From positions 35,787-99,786 of the forward strand of contig JBPJFY010000013.1 in NCBI GenBank assembly GCA_051208045.1: 64,000 nt of DNA, given 5' to 3'. The DNA is from LZORAL124-50-18 sp051208045. GTDB lineage: Bacteria > Pseudomonadota > Gammaproteobacteria > Pseudomonadales > Oleiphilaceae. The notes under the pieces are model-generated. The model ran no database searches, was not told the DNA's origin, and saw nothing but the letters and a program-made list of their open reading frames with translations. Positions within the stretch are counted from its first letter, which is position 1, and every line of letters starts with the position of its first letter. The translations under genes and the position numbers were made by a program. Below, piece by piece: positions 43,805-50,845 of this stretch.

Positions 43805-43846
43805 AGAAAAAACCGCAGTTAGTGCGAGGCTGTGCCTAACTGCGGT
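43805..43846 (-). terminator. Terminator of the small minus-strand gene
   Basis: Read on the minus strand, ACCGCAGTTAG (43846-43836) and CTAACTGCGGT (43822-43812) form an 11-pair stem with a 13-base loop, followed by a T-rich tract (the A run 43805-43812 on the plus strand). On the plus strand the stem is followed by GAAAATG, so it is mainly a minus-strand terminator. It starts 33 bases after the stop of the 43-residue gene. It may also slow transcripts leaving the carboxylase gene. Confidence 0.85.
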
Positions 43847-43878
43847 GAAAATGCTAACAACCAGTTATAGGGAGGTAG

Positions 43879-44010
43879 TTAGTCAGCATATTGTAAAATC
43901 GCGCTGAGGATCAGGAAGGCCAGGAACAATGCCAGAATGGTGTAAGGGTGATGAAGGTCGTGCCCTTCGATGTTCATGCGATTACCGCTGCTTTGAGTAG
44001 GTTTTGACAT
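43879..44010 (-). CDS. 43-residue single-pass membrane protein, candidate sigma-54 target
   Basis: ATG (44010-44008) to TAA (43881-43879) encodes MSKPTQSSGNRMNIEGHDLH, then a single hydrophobic helix (YTILALFLAFLILSAILQ, about residues 23-40) ending YAD. AGGG lies seven bases upstream of the ATG. An intrinsic terminator follows on the same strand, and a -24/-12 promoter-like element sits 70 bases upstream, so the gene has all the parts of an independent transcription unit. No family is recognised. Its location, divergent from a kinase/sigma-54 activator operon, suggests it is regulated by that pair. Confidence 0.65.
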   Translation of the reverse strand: MSKPTQSSGNRMNIEGHDLHHPYTILALFLAFLILSAILQYAD

Positions 44011-44079
44011 ACCTTTGCCCTAGTGAGTACTCCCGTAGCGGGAAGGACCCTGTTTTCCCGTTGATGTTGTATCGAAGTT

Positions 44080-44095
44080 AGCGATATGTGGGCCA
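44080..44095 (-). promoter_or_regulatory. Putative sigma-54 (-24/-12) promoter of the small gene
   Basis: On the minus strand the sequence reads TGGCCCACATATCGCT. It keeps the essential GG and GC doublets exactly ten bases apart and matches TGGCACG-N4-TTGCW at T, G, G, C, C, T, G, C and the final W position. A start near 44068 would give a 58-base leader before the ATG. Activator-like sites lie 130-200 bases upstream. The assignment is an inference. Confidence 0.6.
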
Positions 44096-44191
44096 AAGAT
44101 AAAAAATTTAATATAAATCAATGAGATATGATTTTGTTGTCTCGTAAAACACGTTAATTAACGCGTAACTGGCTGCGGTCTCTCTCCTTTT

Positions 44192-44207
44192 GTTGCAAAA
44201 AAGCAAC
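44192..44207. repeat. Dyad site 1, GTTGC-N6-GCAAC
   Basis: GTTGCAAAAAAGCAAC has five-base arms in perfect inverted symmetry. It lies about 130 bases upstream of the predicted start of the divergent small gene, a normal distance for a sigma-54 activator site. It is one of three copies in this gap. Confidence 0.65.
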
Positions 44208-44257
44208 CTCTTCCTCCCGCGTTTGGAAAAATATCCAGAAAATCAACTGATTACGGT

Positions 44258-44273
44258 GTTGCAAAATTGCAAC
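44258..44273. repeat. Dyad site 2, GTTGC-N6-GCAAC
   Basis: GTTGCAAAATTGCAAC has the same arms as site 1, with a symmetric centre. It lies 66 bases from site 1 and about 195 bases upstream of the predicted start of the small gene. Confidence 0.65.
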
Positions 44274-44491
44274 AATGGCGTTTTGGCTTAGGTGTGCATT
44301 GTTGATAGGGAAGAGCAAAGGCGCCGTCTCTGGCAAAAAAATGTGCGGGTCATCGTCGCATTAAACAGAATCTGATCATGAAAAACACAATTTTTCGGAT
44401 CGATTCGATAAAATGCTTGCTTTTCCGGGGGTAATTCGTTTAGTTCAGGAGTTGAATCGCCGGGTTGTATCCGGAGAACCTCCTGAAGGGT

Positions 44492-44507
44492 GTTGCCAAA
44501 TAGCAAC
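44492..44507. repeat. Dyad site 3, GTTGC-N6-GCAAC, before the kinase gene
   Basis: GTTGCCAAATAGCAAC ends 11 bases before the GTG start of the sensor kinase gene. In that position a bound activator would more likely repress or modulate the operon than activate it, so autoregulation is possible. Confidence 0.6.
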
Positions 44508-44518
44508 GCATAGCGGTC

Positions 44519-46015
44519 GTGAATGTGAGTAATCGAACACAAATCAGCAATCTTTTCTCGCCCAGCCAAACACCGTTGGTTCAGCAATGGGCGGCAGCAG
44601 TAGTGATGACGTTGTTGCCGTTGGTGGGGGCTATCGGGTATGCGCTGCACTCCATCAATGAGCAAAACAAGGCACAGTACCACCTCGTTAACTCGGTCAT
44701 TTTGGTGAATCAGCTGGCGGTAAAAACGGCAGAGGAAATTCACGAACTGGAGCGATTTGCCAAGCAGTTTGCGGTGTTAGGTGATGATCGATTTGCCGAG
44801 TTGTACCGGAATAAAGAGTCAGAAGTTGCCAGCAAACTACATCGATTGGCACAAGTGATGCGTCGCACGGAACTGAATACTTCGGTGAATGTATTGCTGG
44901 AGATGGTGGCGAGCGATCGTGTGGTGAATGAAGCGGGTGTTCCTGAAGACGCAACTCAGGAGCAAAAACGCCTGAAACTTGAAGCACTGTTTGATGGTGT
45001 GAACAAAGAAGTGTGGACCATTGAGTCTCAGACAGAGCAATACATAGCCCGGATACTGTCCTCCACGGAGGAGGCTTTTCAGGAAAAGCGCACCACCATT
45101 TGGCTCATTGGTTCGCTGGTGCTTCCGTTGAGCGGCATCCTGTTGTTTGTGTTTTCTTACCGTATCTCCAAGCCGTTGAAAAAACTGGATGTGTCGATTC
45201 GCGCGCTGGGGCAGGGTGAGTTGGATCGGCCTGTGGTGATCATCGGATCTGCCGATCTGGTTGCCCTGGGAAATCGCCTGGAATGGATGCGTAATCGCCT
45301 GCTGCAACTTGAAAAGCAGAAAAATGTCTTTCTTCGTCACGTCACCCATGAGTTGAAAACGCCCCTGTCTTCCATTATCGAGGCCGCGTCATTGTTGTCG
45401 GATGAAGTTCCCGGCCCGATCAATAGTAAGCAAAAAAATGTACTGGGTATTCTGGAAAGAAACGCAGACAAACTCCTCACACAGATTCAGCAGTTACTGA
45501 ACTTCAATACGGTACGTACAGAAGGTATCACCGCACCTGCACAAGTGTGCTTTCAGTCGCTGGCGGCTCGGGTTACCGAGCGTCTTTCGGACATGGCTCG
45601 TCGCGGCGGTGTGCGCTTTGAAGCCGATGGGCCGGCTGCCGAGGTCTACACAGAGCCTGCGCGATTGGAAATGATTCTCACGAACTTGCTTACCAATGCG
45701 GTAGACTACAGCCCGGCGGGCAGTGTGGTTCGCCTTCAATGGCAAATAAAAGAGGCGCATGTGATTGTGGAGGTGGCTGACTTTGGGCCGGGGATTGATC
45801 AATCCGATATCGAACACATCTTTCAGCCTTTTTATCAGGGTAAGCACCTGAAGAACGGTGCGATCAAAGGGAGTGGGCTGGGGTTGTCGATCGTCAAGGA
45901 GTGTGTGGATGCGCTTGATGGACGGGTAGAAGTAGACAGCGCACCGGGTCGAGGCGCAAAATTCACCGTCACATTGCCAGTACGTTTAACGGAAGGAGCG
46001 CATCTTTCAGCATGA
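44519..46015 (+). CDS. Sensor histidine kinase, GlrK/QseE-like
   Basis: The 498-residue membrane kinase has a transmembrane helix at about residues 24-44, a periplasmic helical sensor region to about 195, a second helix (WLIGSLVLPLSGILLFVFSY), a HAMP linker, a HisKA domain with phosphoacceptor H277 in HVTHELKTPLSSI, and an ATPase with N, G1 and G2 boxes (LLTNAVDYSP, VADFGPGIDQSD, GSGLGLSIVKE). Together with a QseG-like lipoprotein and a sigma-54 activator it forms the glrK-qseG-glrR gene order. The GTG start has a weak ribosome binding site and lies right after dyad site 3. Confidence 0.88.
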   Translation: MNVSNRTQISNLFSPSQTPLVQQWAAAVVMTLLPLVGAIGYALHSINEQNKAQYHLVNSVILVNQLAVKTAEEIHELERFAKQFAVLGDDRFAELYRNKESEVASKLHRLAQVMRRTELNTSVNVLLEMVASDRVVNEAGVPEDATQEQKRLKLEALFDGVNKEVWTIESQTEQYIARILSSTEEAFQEKRTTIWLIGSLVLPLSGILLFVFSYRISKPLKKLDVSIRALGQGELDRPVVIIGSADLVALGNRLEWMRNRLLQLEKQKNVFLRHVTHELKTPLSSIIEAASLLSDEVPGPINSKQKNVLGILERNADKLLTQIQQLLNFNTVRTEGITAPAQVCFQSLAARVTERLSDMARRGGVRFEADGPAAEVYTEPARLEMILTNLLTNAVDYSPAGSVVRLQWQIKEAHVIVEVADFGPGIDQSDIEHIFQPFYQGKHLKNGAIKGSGLGLSIVKECVDALDGRVEVDSAPGRGAKFTVTLPVRLTEGAHLSA

Positions 46016-46692
46016 AGGAATTAATCAACAAGGGATGGCACCGTGCAACTGCGCTCGCGCAGCCTTCAAACAGGCGACTATCTATCTGGAGAGCGTCGGT
46101 GGTACGAAGGTCCGTGGTGAGTCGGTCAATGTTGGTATGGTTGCTGGTCGTGCTTTCCGCGTGCCAGCCCATTGCGTTGCGCACCGGCGGCGAGTCGGTG
46201 GAGGAATGTCCTGCGCCAACGAATTCAAAGGTTAAAACCAAAACGGTCTCCCGGGTGGTGGAGAAACGCATCCCTGCGTCATCGGCTGCCGTACTGGCTG
46301 CGCGTCGTGCTTATTGTGAAGCGCAGAAAAGCACAGCTGACGAGGAGCTTACCGATGCAGTCATCGCCGACCGGTTAGCACGGAGAGAGCGTGCCCTGGC
46401 GGGATTAACCGACAAAATCAAAGCAGCAGGGATCGAAAACGCACCTGCGATGGCCCGGTTCATCGCACTGACCTGTGGGGTGGTCCAGGAGCCTGATGCA
46501 CTGTTGACCCACTATCAGGAAAACATGGCCGAACTCCAAATGGATGAGGATCTGGCCTTGCTGGTGGAGCAGTGGCTTCTGTTTGCCGATAAAGTGAAGC
46601 AGCTGCAGGCGGAGAAGGAGTCAACGCGCGCGGAGTTGCAAAACAAGATTGATGCGTTGAGCGCGATCGAGAAGGAAATCAATGCGCGGTAA
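46012..46692 (+). CDS. Lipoprotein, QseG (YfhG)-like
   Basis: The 226-residue product has an unusually long basic N-region (RRLSIWRASVVRRSVVSRS), then LVWLLVVLSAC, a lipobox with lipidation site C51. The mature part is helical, ending in a coiled coil (about 175-226, KQLQAEKESTRAELQNK). The start ATGA overlaps the kinase stop. A shorter start at 46129 (MLVWLLV) would give a more usual signal peptide and cannot be excluded. In E. coli the middle gene of the glrK-qseG-glrR operon is an outer-membrane lipoprotein that modulates the kinase; the same role is inferred from position and topology. Confidence 0.75.
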   Translation: MKELINKGWHRATALAQPSNRRLSIWRASVVRRSVVSRSMLVWLLVVLSACQPIALRTGGESVEECPAPTNSKVKTKTVSRVVEKRIPASSAAVLAARRAYCEAQKSTADEELTDAVIADRLARRERALAGLTDKIKAAGIENAPAMARFIALTCGVVQEPDALLTHYQENMAELQMDEDLALLVEQWLLFADKVKQLQAEKESTRAELQNKIDALSAIEKEINAR

Positions 46693-46700
46693 CTACGAGG

Positions 46701-46723
46701 CGTGCTCGTACGGTATGAGCACG
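46701..46723 (+). other. Intercistronic hairpin before the activator gene
   Basis: CGTGCTC (46701-46707) and GAGCACG (46717-46723) form a seven-pair stem with a nine-base loop, in the 54-base gap between the lipoprotein gene and the activator gene. There is no T-tract. It may tune the level of the last gene of the operon. Confidence 0.45.
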
Positions 46724-46746
46724 CGTTTGTCAGGAGATAACGGGGA

Positions 46747-48105
46747 ATGGAAGTGACGAGAGGAGCAGAGCGAGTAAAATCTGGCGGGCAGACAGGAGTG
46801 GATGTGCTGATCGTTGATGATGACCCAGGGTTGCTTGAACTGCTGAGTATGCGCCTGGAAGCCTCGGGTTATCAGGTACGTACTGCCAGCGATGGACAGG
46901 CCGCGATGAGCGCACTCCGTCAATCCCTGCCCAAAGCGGTGATCACCGACCTGAAAATGGATGGCATGGACGGGATGACGCTGTTACGGCAAATTCAAAA
47001 GCAGTGGCCAATGCTGCCGGTGATTATGTTGACGGCTCATGGCTCCATACCGGATGCGGTGGCGGCAACACGCAAAGGGGCATTTGCTTTTCTGACCAAG
47101 CCCGTGCAGAAAGAGGAACTGATTTCGACGCTGGAAAGCGCAATTCCGGAACATGAAGTGGTCACCAAAGATCTGTGGAGTGAACGGATCGTAACACGCA
47201 GCTCCAGCATGTTTCGTGTTCTGGAGCAGGCGAGATTGGTGGCAGACAGTGATGTAAACGTCATGATCACTGGTGACAGCGGCACAGGTAAGGAGCTGCT
47301 CGCGGATGCGATTCACCGCGTGAGTCCGCGACAGCAGTCACCTTTCATCGCGGTGAACTGCGGTGCGATACCCCAGGAATTGATGGAAGCGGAGCTGTTT
47401 GGCTACCGGAAGGGAGCATTTACCGGTGCGGTGCGGGATCACGCCGGTTTGTTTGCGGCTGCCAATGGTGGCACGCTGTTTCTGGATGAAATCGGTGATA
47501 TGCCCCTGCATCTGCAGGTAAAACTGCTAAGGGTACTGCAGGAGCGACAGATTCGCCCGGTCGGGGCTTCGGTGTCTGAGCCCATCGATGTGCGCGTCAT
47601 TTCGGCGACACATCGCAATTTGCCGCAGATGGTGGCGGATGGCGATTTCCGGGAAGATCTGTATTACCGCCTGAATGTGGTCTGTTTGAACCTGCCGGCA
47701 CTGCGGGAGCGGTGTGAGGATGTGCCGCTTCTGGTCGATTACTTTTTGTCGGCCATTGCGGAGCGTACCGGGCGCTCAAAGAAAAGGATTGCCAATGATG
47801 GCATGGACGCCTTGATGAAGTATCCCTGGCCGGGGAACATTCGGCAGTTGAATAACATGGTTGAACAATTCGTTGCCCTGAGTTCTTCCACGGTCATTTC
47901 GAGAGAAATGGTGGAATCCAATCTGCCCGATGGTGAGGTTGAAGTTGAGCCGCTCACAGAAGCCAAAAAGGCCTTCGAGCGGGAGTATTGTGCCCGAATT
48001 CTTCATCTGGCTCAGGGGAATATTCCGGAAGCCGCGCGTTTGGCTGGGCGAAACCGGTCAGATTTTTACAAAATTGTTCGAAAGCATGGGCTGGCGCACG
48101 AATAG
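46747..48105 (+). CDS. Sigma-54-dependent response regulator, GlrR/QseF-like
   Basis: The 452-residue activator has three domains. A receiver (about 18-130) has phosphorylation site D68 in AVITDLKMDGMDG. An AAA+ core has Walker A GDSGTGKE (176-183), the sigma-54 contact loop GAFTGA (223-228) and Walker B LFLDEIGD (D247, E248). A C-terminal Fis-type HTH (about 410-450, GNIPEAARLAGRNRSDFYKI) follows. An intact GAFTGA means it should open sigma-54 promoters. It is encoded with its presumed kinase. Candidate binding sites and a candidate target gene lie upstream of the operon. Confidence 0.93.
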   Translation: MEVTRGAERVKSGGQTGVDVLIVDDDPGLLELLSMRLEASGYQVRTASDGQAAMSALRQSLPKAVITDLKMDGMDGMTLLRQIQKQWPMLPVIMLTAHGSIPDAVAATRKGAFAFLTKPVQKEELISTLESAIPEHEVVTKDLWSERIVTRSSSMFRVLEQARLVADSDVNVMITGDSGTGKELLADAIHRVSPRQQSPFIAVNCGAIPQELMEAELFGYRKGAFTGAVRDHAGLFAAANGGTLFLDEIGDMPLHLQVKLLRVLQERQIRPVGASVSEPIDVRVISATHRNLPQMVADGDFREDLYYRLNVVCLNLPALRERCEDVPLLVDYFLSAIAERTGRSKKRIANDGMDALMKYPWPGNIRQLNNMVEQFVALSSSTVISREMVESNLPDGEVEVEPLTEAKKAFEREYCARILHLAQGNIPEAARLAGRNRSDFYKIVRKHGLAHE

Positions 48106-48121
48106 TGCGACAAGCCCCGGC

Positions 48122-49021
48122 CTATGCCCACTGCTTGCGAATGAACTGTCCGGCCTGTGCAACCGCCTGATTGGCTTCAGGCAGGTATTTGACGAAGAGC
48201 TGCCACACGTGCCACATACCATCCCACTCATCCAGAATCATCTGATTGCCCGCTTCCGAATATCGCTCGGCGATGCGCTTGCTGTCATCAAACAAAATTT
48301 CCTGTCGAGCCACCTGAATCATCGCCGGAGGCAGGTCCGCCAGATCGCTATACAGGGGGGAAAGCAGCGGATTGTTTTTGGGGTGCTCCCGTGCATAGTT
48401 TTCGGCCATGGCCGCGAGCCAGGGTTCGTTCAACATCAGGTCTTTCTTCCCGTTGGCTCGAATGCTGTCGCCGCTGAGCGTCAGATCGGTCCAGGGGGAA
48501 AACAGCACCAGTGATGCGGGCATCGGCCGGTTGGTGTCACGGAGTTTGAGCACGGTGGACAAAGCCAGACCACCCCCGGCAGAATCCCCGGCGAAGGCGA
48601 TTTTATCCGGAGAAAATCCGCGCGCCAGCAACCAGTCGTAGCAGGCCAGCGCATCATCGAGCGCGGCAGGAAACGGGTGTTCCGGGGCGAGGCGATAGTT
48701 GGGGGCGAGCACGATTGCCTGACTTTTGGCGGAGAGCCTTTCTGCGAGCAATCGGCCGGCGGTCGCCGAGCCGACGTTATAGCCGCCACCATGAAGATAG
48801 AGGATCACATAGTCGGAATGCGCGCGCCGGTGGGCGATCCAGTCAGCCTGAATTTCACCGATCACCACTTCTTTAATCCGTGTGAAAGGCGAAGAAAACG
48901 AGAGAATCGAGAGTTGATCCAGTCGTTTTCTCTGCTCGTCCACCGGGATCTCATCGCGCAGTATTCTGTTGATTTTATACTTCACCAACAAGCGCACAAA
49001 AGAGGCCTGAATAGAGGGCAT
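48122..49021 (-). CDS. Alpha/beta hydrolase, hormone-sensitive lipase family
   Basis: The 299-residue esterase-like enzyme has oxyanion-hole motif YLHGGGYNVGSA, nucleophile motif FAGDSAGGGLAL (Ser in GDSAGG), the conserved PNYRLAPEHPFPAALDDAL, and catalytic Asp and His regions near ILFDDSKRIAERY and GMWHVWQLF. No signal peptide is present. The HSL family hydrolyses short acyl esters; the natural substrate is unknown. It is convergent with the activator gene. Confidence 0.9.
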   Translation of the reverse strand: MPSIQASFVRLLVKYKINRILRDEIPVDEQRKRLDQLSILSFSSPFTRIKEVVIGEIQADWIAHRRAHSDYVILYLHGGGYNVGSATAGRLLAERLSAKSQAIVLAPNYRLAPEHPFPAALDDALACYDWLLARGFSPDKIAFAGDSAGGGLALSTVLKLRDTNRPMPASLVLFSPWTDLTLSGDSIRANGKKDLMLNEPWLAAMAENYAREHPKNNPLLSPLYSDLADLPPAMIQVARQEILFDDSKRIAERYSEAGNQMILDEWDGMWHVWQLFVKYLPEANQAVAQAGQFIRKQWA

Positions 49022-49107
49022 AGGTTTGCAATTTGTCTAGGGAGAGAAAGCAGAGAGTGTACTAGGAAAAATTTGATCGCGCATTCACTTTCTGATGATG
49101 CGCGCGT

Positions 49108-50751
49108 TTATCCCAGCTCGGCGACTTTTTTCGTGAGATGCTGAAGTCGCTTGTACTGCCGGTGTCGCTCCGGTATGTGTTTCACGTTTTCCAGGCAGCG
49201 TTTGCATTTTGGCAGGATGGCGTCTCGCATGTGCGCATTGGATTTCAGTGCTTTCAGCATGACTTGCACCAGGTTCAAGTTCAGTGCGGGATGCTTGGGT
49301 GTCGCCTCCAGCGCTTTCTCGAACACGTCAATGGCTTCTTTAATATTGCCAGCTTCAAAGAGCGTGATACCCTCTTTGTTAAGAGAGCGCGCCTTCATCT
49401 TCTTCTTCAGACTGACCGGCTCATCCAGCAGGTCTTCGATCTGATTCATAATGTTGCGGTCGTGTCCATGAGTTTGCGCCAGCATGCTCAGGGTTCTTTC
49501 AGCCTTGTCGACTTGCCCCTGCGCATAGAGGGTTTTCGCCATTTCGAGATGATCTTCCGGTTTTAACTCGATCTGATCCATGAACTCGATGGCCTTGCTG
49601 AGCACTTCCTTGGACTTTCGGTCATTGTCCTGGCCTAGGTGCACGCGCGACTCAATCAGCATGGATTGCAAGCGGACGTTCGTGTTCTCCTTGAATTTGT
49701 GGTTCACCTTATCAAGCGTGGTCATCGCTTCTTTGGCGCGTTTTTTTCCTTCCACGGACTTGTCGCCCTCGGAAAGTTCAGAGAGGCAGCGGCTCAGTTG
49801 CAAATAGTTATCCGGTTTGTCATGCACTGAATTGTTGGAAAGCTTCACGGCGGAGCGGTAGGCATCAGTGGCCTTCTCCACGTTTTTATTGCGCATGGCA
49901 ACGTCCGCCAGCTTCTGCTGGCGAAGGATGGCAAACGGAGAAATTTCGGAGGCTTTTTCCAGCGCGCGCTGCGCTTCCTGCAAGCGCCCCATTTGTTCAT
50001 AGGTGGAAGCGAGCCAGTCGTAGGCATCGACCGCATCCGGATTGTTATCCAGAAGGCTACGAAAGCTTTCAATTGCCTGATCAAACTGCTTCTGGGCCAA
50101 TTGCACCTTGCCCATGCCCAGTCGGGCCCAGCCGATATCGCGTTTAGTGAGCACTTCTTCGTAAATTCGACGGGCTTCTTCATGCTGATCGAGCATGTAG
50201 TGTGCACTGGCTTGGGTGCGTAAACACCAGGTCGTGAATTTGGTGTGATTGGCGACTTGCTCCTTGCACAGTTCGATGACCCGCAGCCAGTCTTTCTTAT
50301 CCAGCGCTTTGATCACGTCACCCATCTCGTCACGCTGTTCGAGCAACACATCCAGACGCTTCTGCAGCAGCTCCTTGTTGATGGGTTTGGTGATGTAGCC
50401 GTCAGGCAGATACTCCAGTGCGCCCATCACCATGTCTTTGGCGGTTTCTGCCGAGACGATGACGAAGATGGTGTCGTAACGGATGATTTCCTTGAAACGC
50501 AATTCTTCGAGAATTTGCTGACCACTCTTTTTATCACCGAGATTGTAGTCGCACAAAATGATGTCATACCGGCTGGTTTCGCACTTTTTGACCGCATCTT
50601 CGCCATTACTGGCGGTATGAATGTCTACGACACCAAAAGCGCGCAGCATTTGCTTCAATGCCAGACGAAAATTCTCAAAATCATCGATCACAAGAATTTT
50701 CAGGTCCCGATAGATTTTCGCCAGTTTCAGTTGTCTTTGAACTTCACTCAT
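49108..50751 (-). CDS. Response regulator with TPR repeats
   Basis: The 547-residue protein has an N-terminal receiver domain (about 15-135, with VIDDFENFR acidic pair, phosphorylation site in IILCDYNLG and the conserved lysine in YITKPINKE). About ten tetratricopeptide-like helical repeats run to the C-terminus (for example KQFDQAIESFRSLLDNNPDA). There is no DNA-binding or enzymatic output domain, so it likely signals by protein contact. Similar REC-TPR proteins occur in pseudomonads and marine relatives without assigned function. It is on the same strand as, and downstream of, the CrbS-like kinase with a 94-base gap. Confidence 0.88.
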   Translation of the reverse strand: MSEVQRQLKLAKIYRDLKILVIDDFENFRLALKQMLRAFGVVDIHTASNGEDAVKKCETSRYDIILCDYNLGDKKSGQQILEELRFKEIIRYDTIFVIVSAETAKDMVMGALEYLPDGYITKPINKELLQKRLDVLLEQRDEMGDVIKALDKKDWLRVIELCKEQVANHTKFTTWCLRTQASAHYMLDQHEEARRIYEEVLTKRDIGWARLGMGKVQLAQKQFDQAIESFRSLLDNNPDAVDAYDWLASTYEQMGRLQEAQRALEKASEISPFAILRQQKLADVAMRNKNVEKATDAYRSAVKLSNNSVHDKPDNYLQLSRCLSELSEGDKSVEGKKRAKEAMTTLDKVNHKFKENTNVRLQSMLIESRVHLGQDNDRKSKEVLSKAIEFMDQIELKPEDHLEMAKTLYAQGQVDKAERTLSMLAQTHGHDRNIMNQIEDLLDEPVSLKKKMKARSLNKEGITLFEAGNIKEAIDVFEKALEATPKHPALNLNLVQVMLKALKSNAHMRDAILPKCKRCLENVKHIPERHRQYKRLQHLTKKVAELG

Positions 50752-50845
50752 AGGTCAGGAAACAATTCAGATAAAATTGAGCATTTTTTAATAAATGTAG
50801 GTTAGCATTGGAAAAAATGCGAACAATTGGTGACAGAATTTCCGT

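Noticed and set aside
44288..44743. 151-codon minus-strand frame in the kinase upstream region
   Set aside because: Overlaps the 5' end of the kinase gene and has no family resemblance; a shadow frame extended by chance into the gap.
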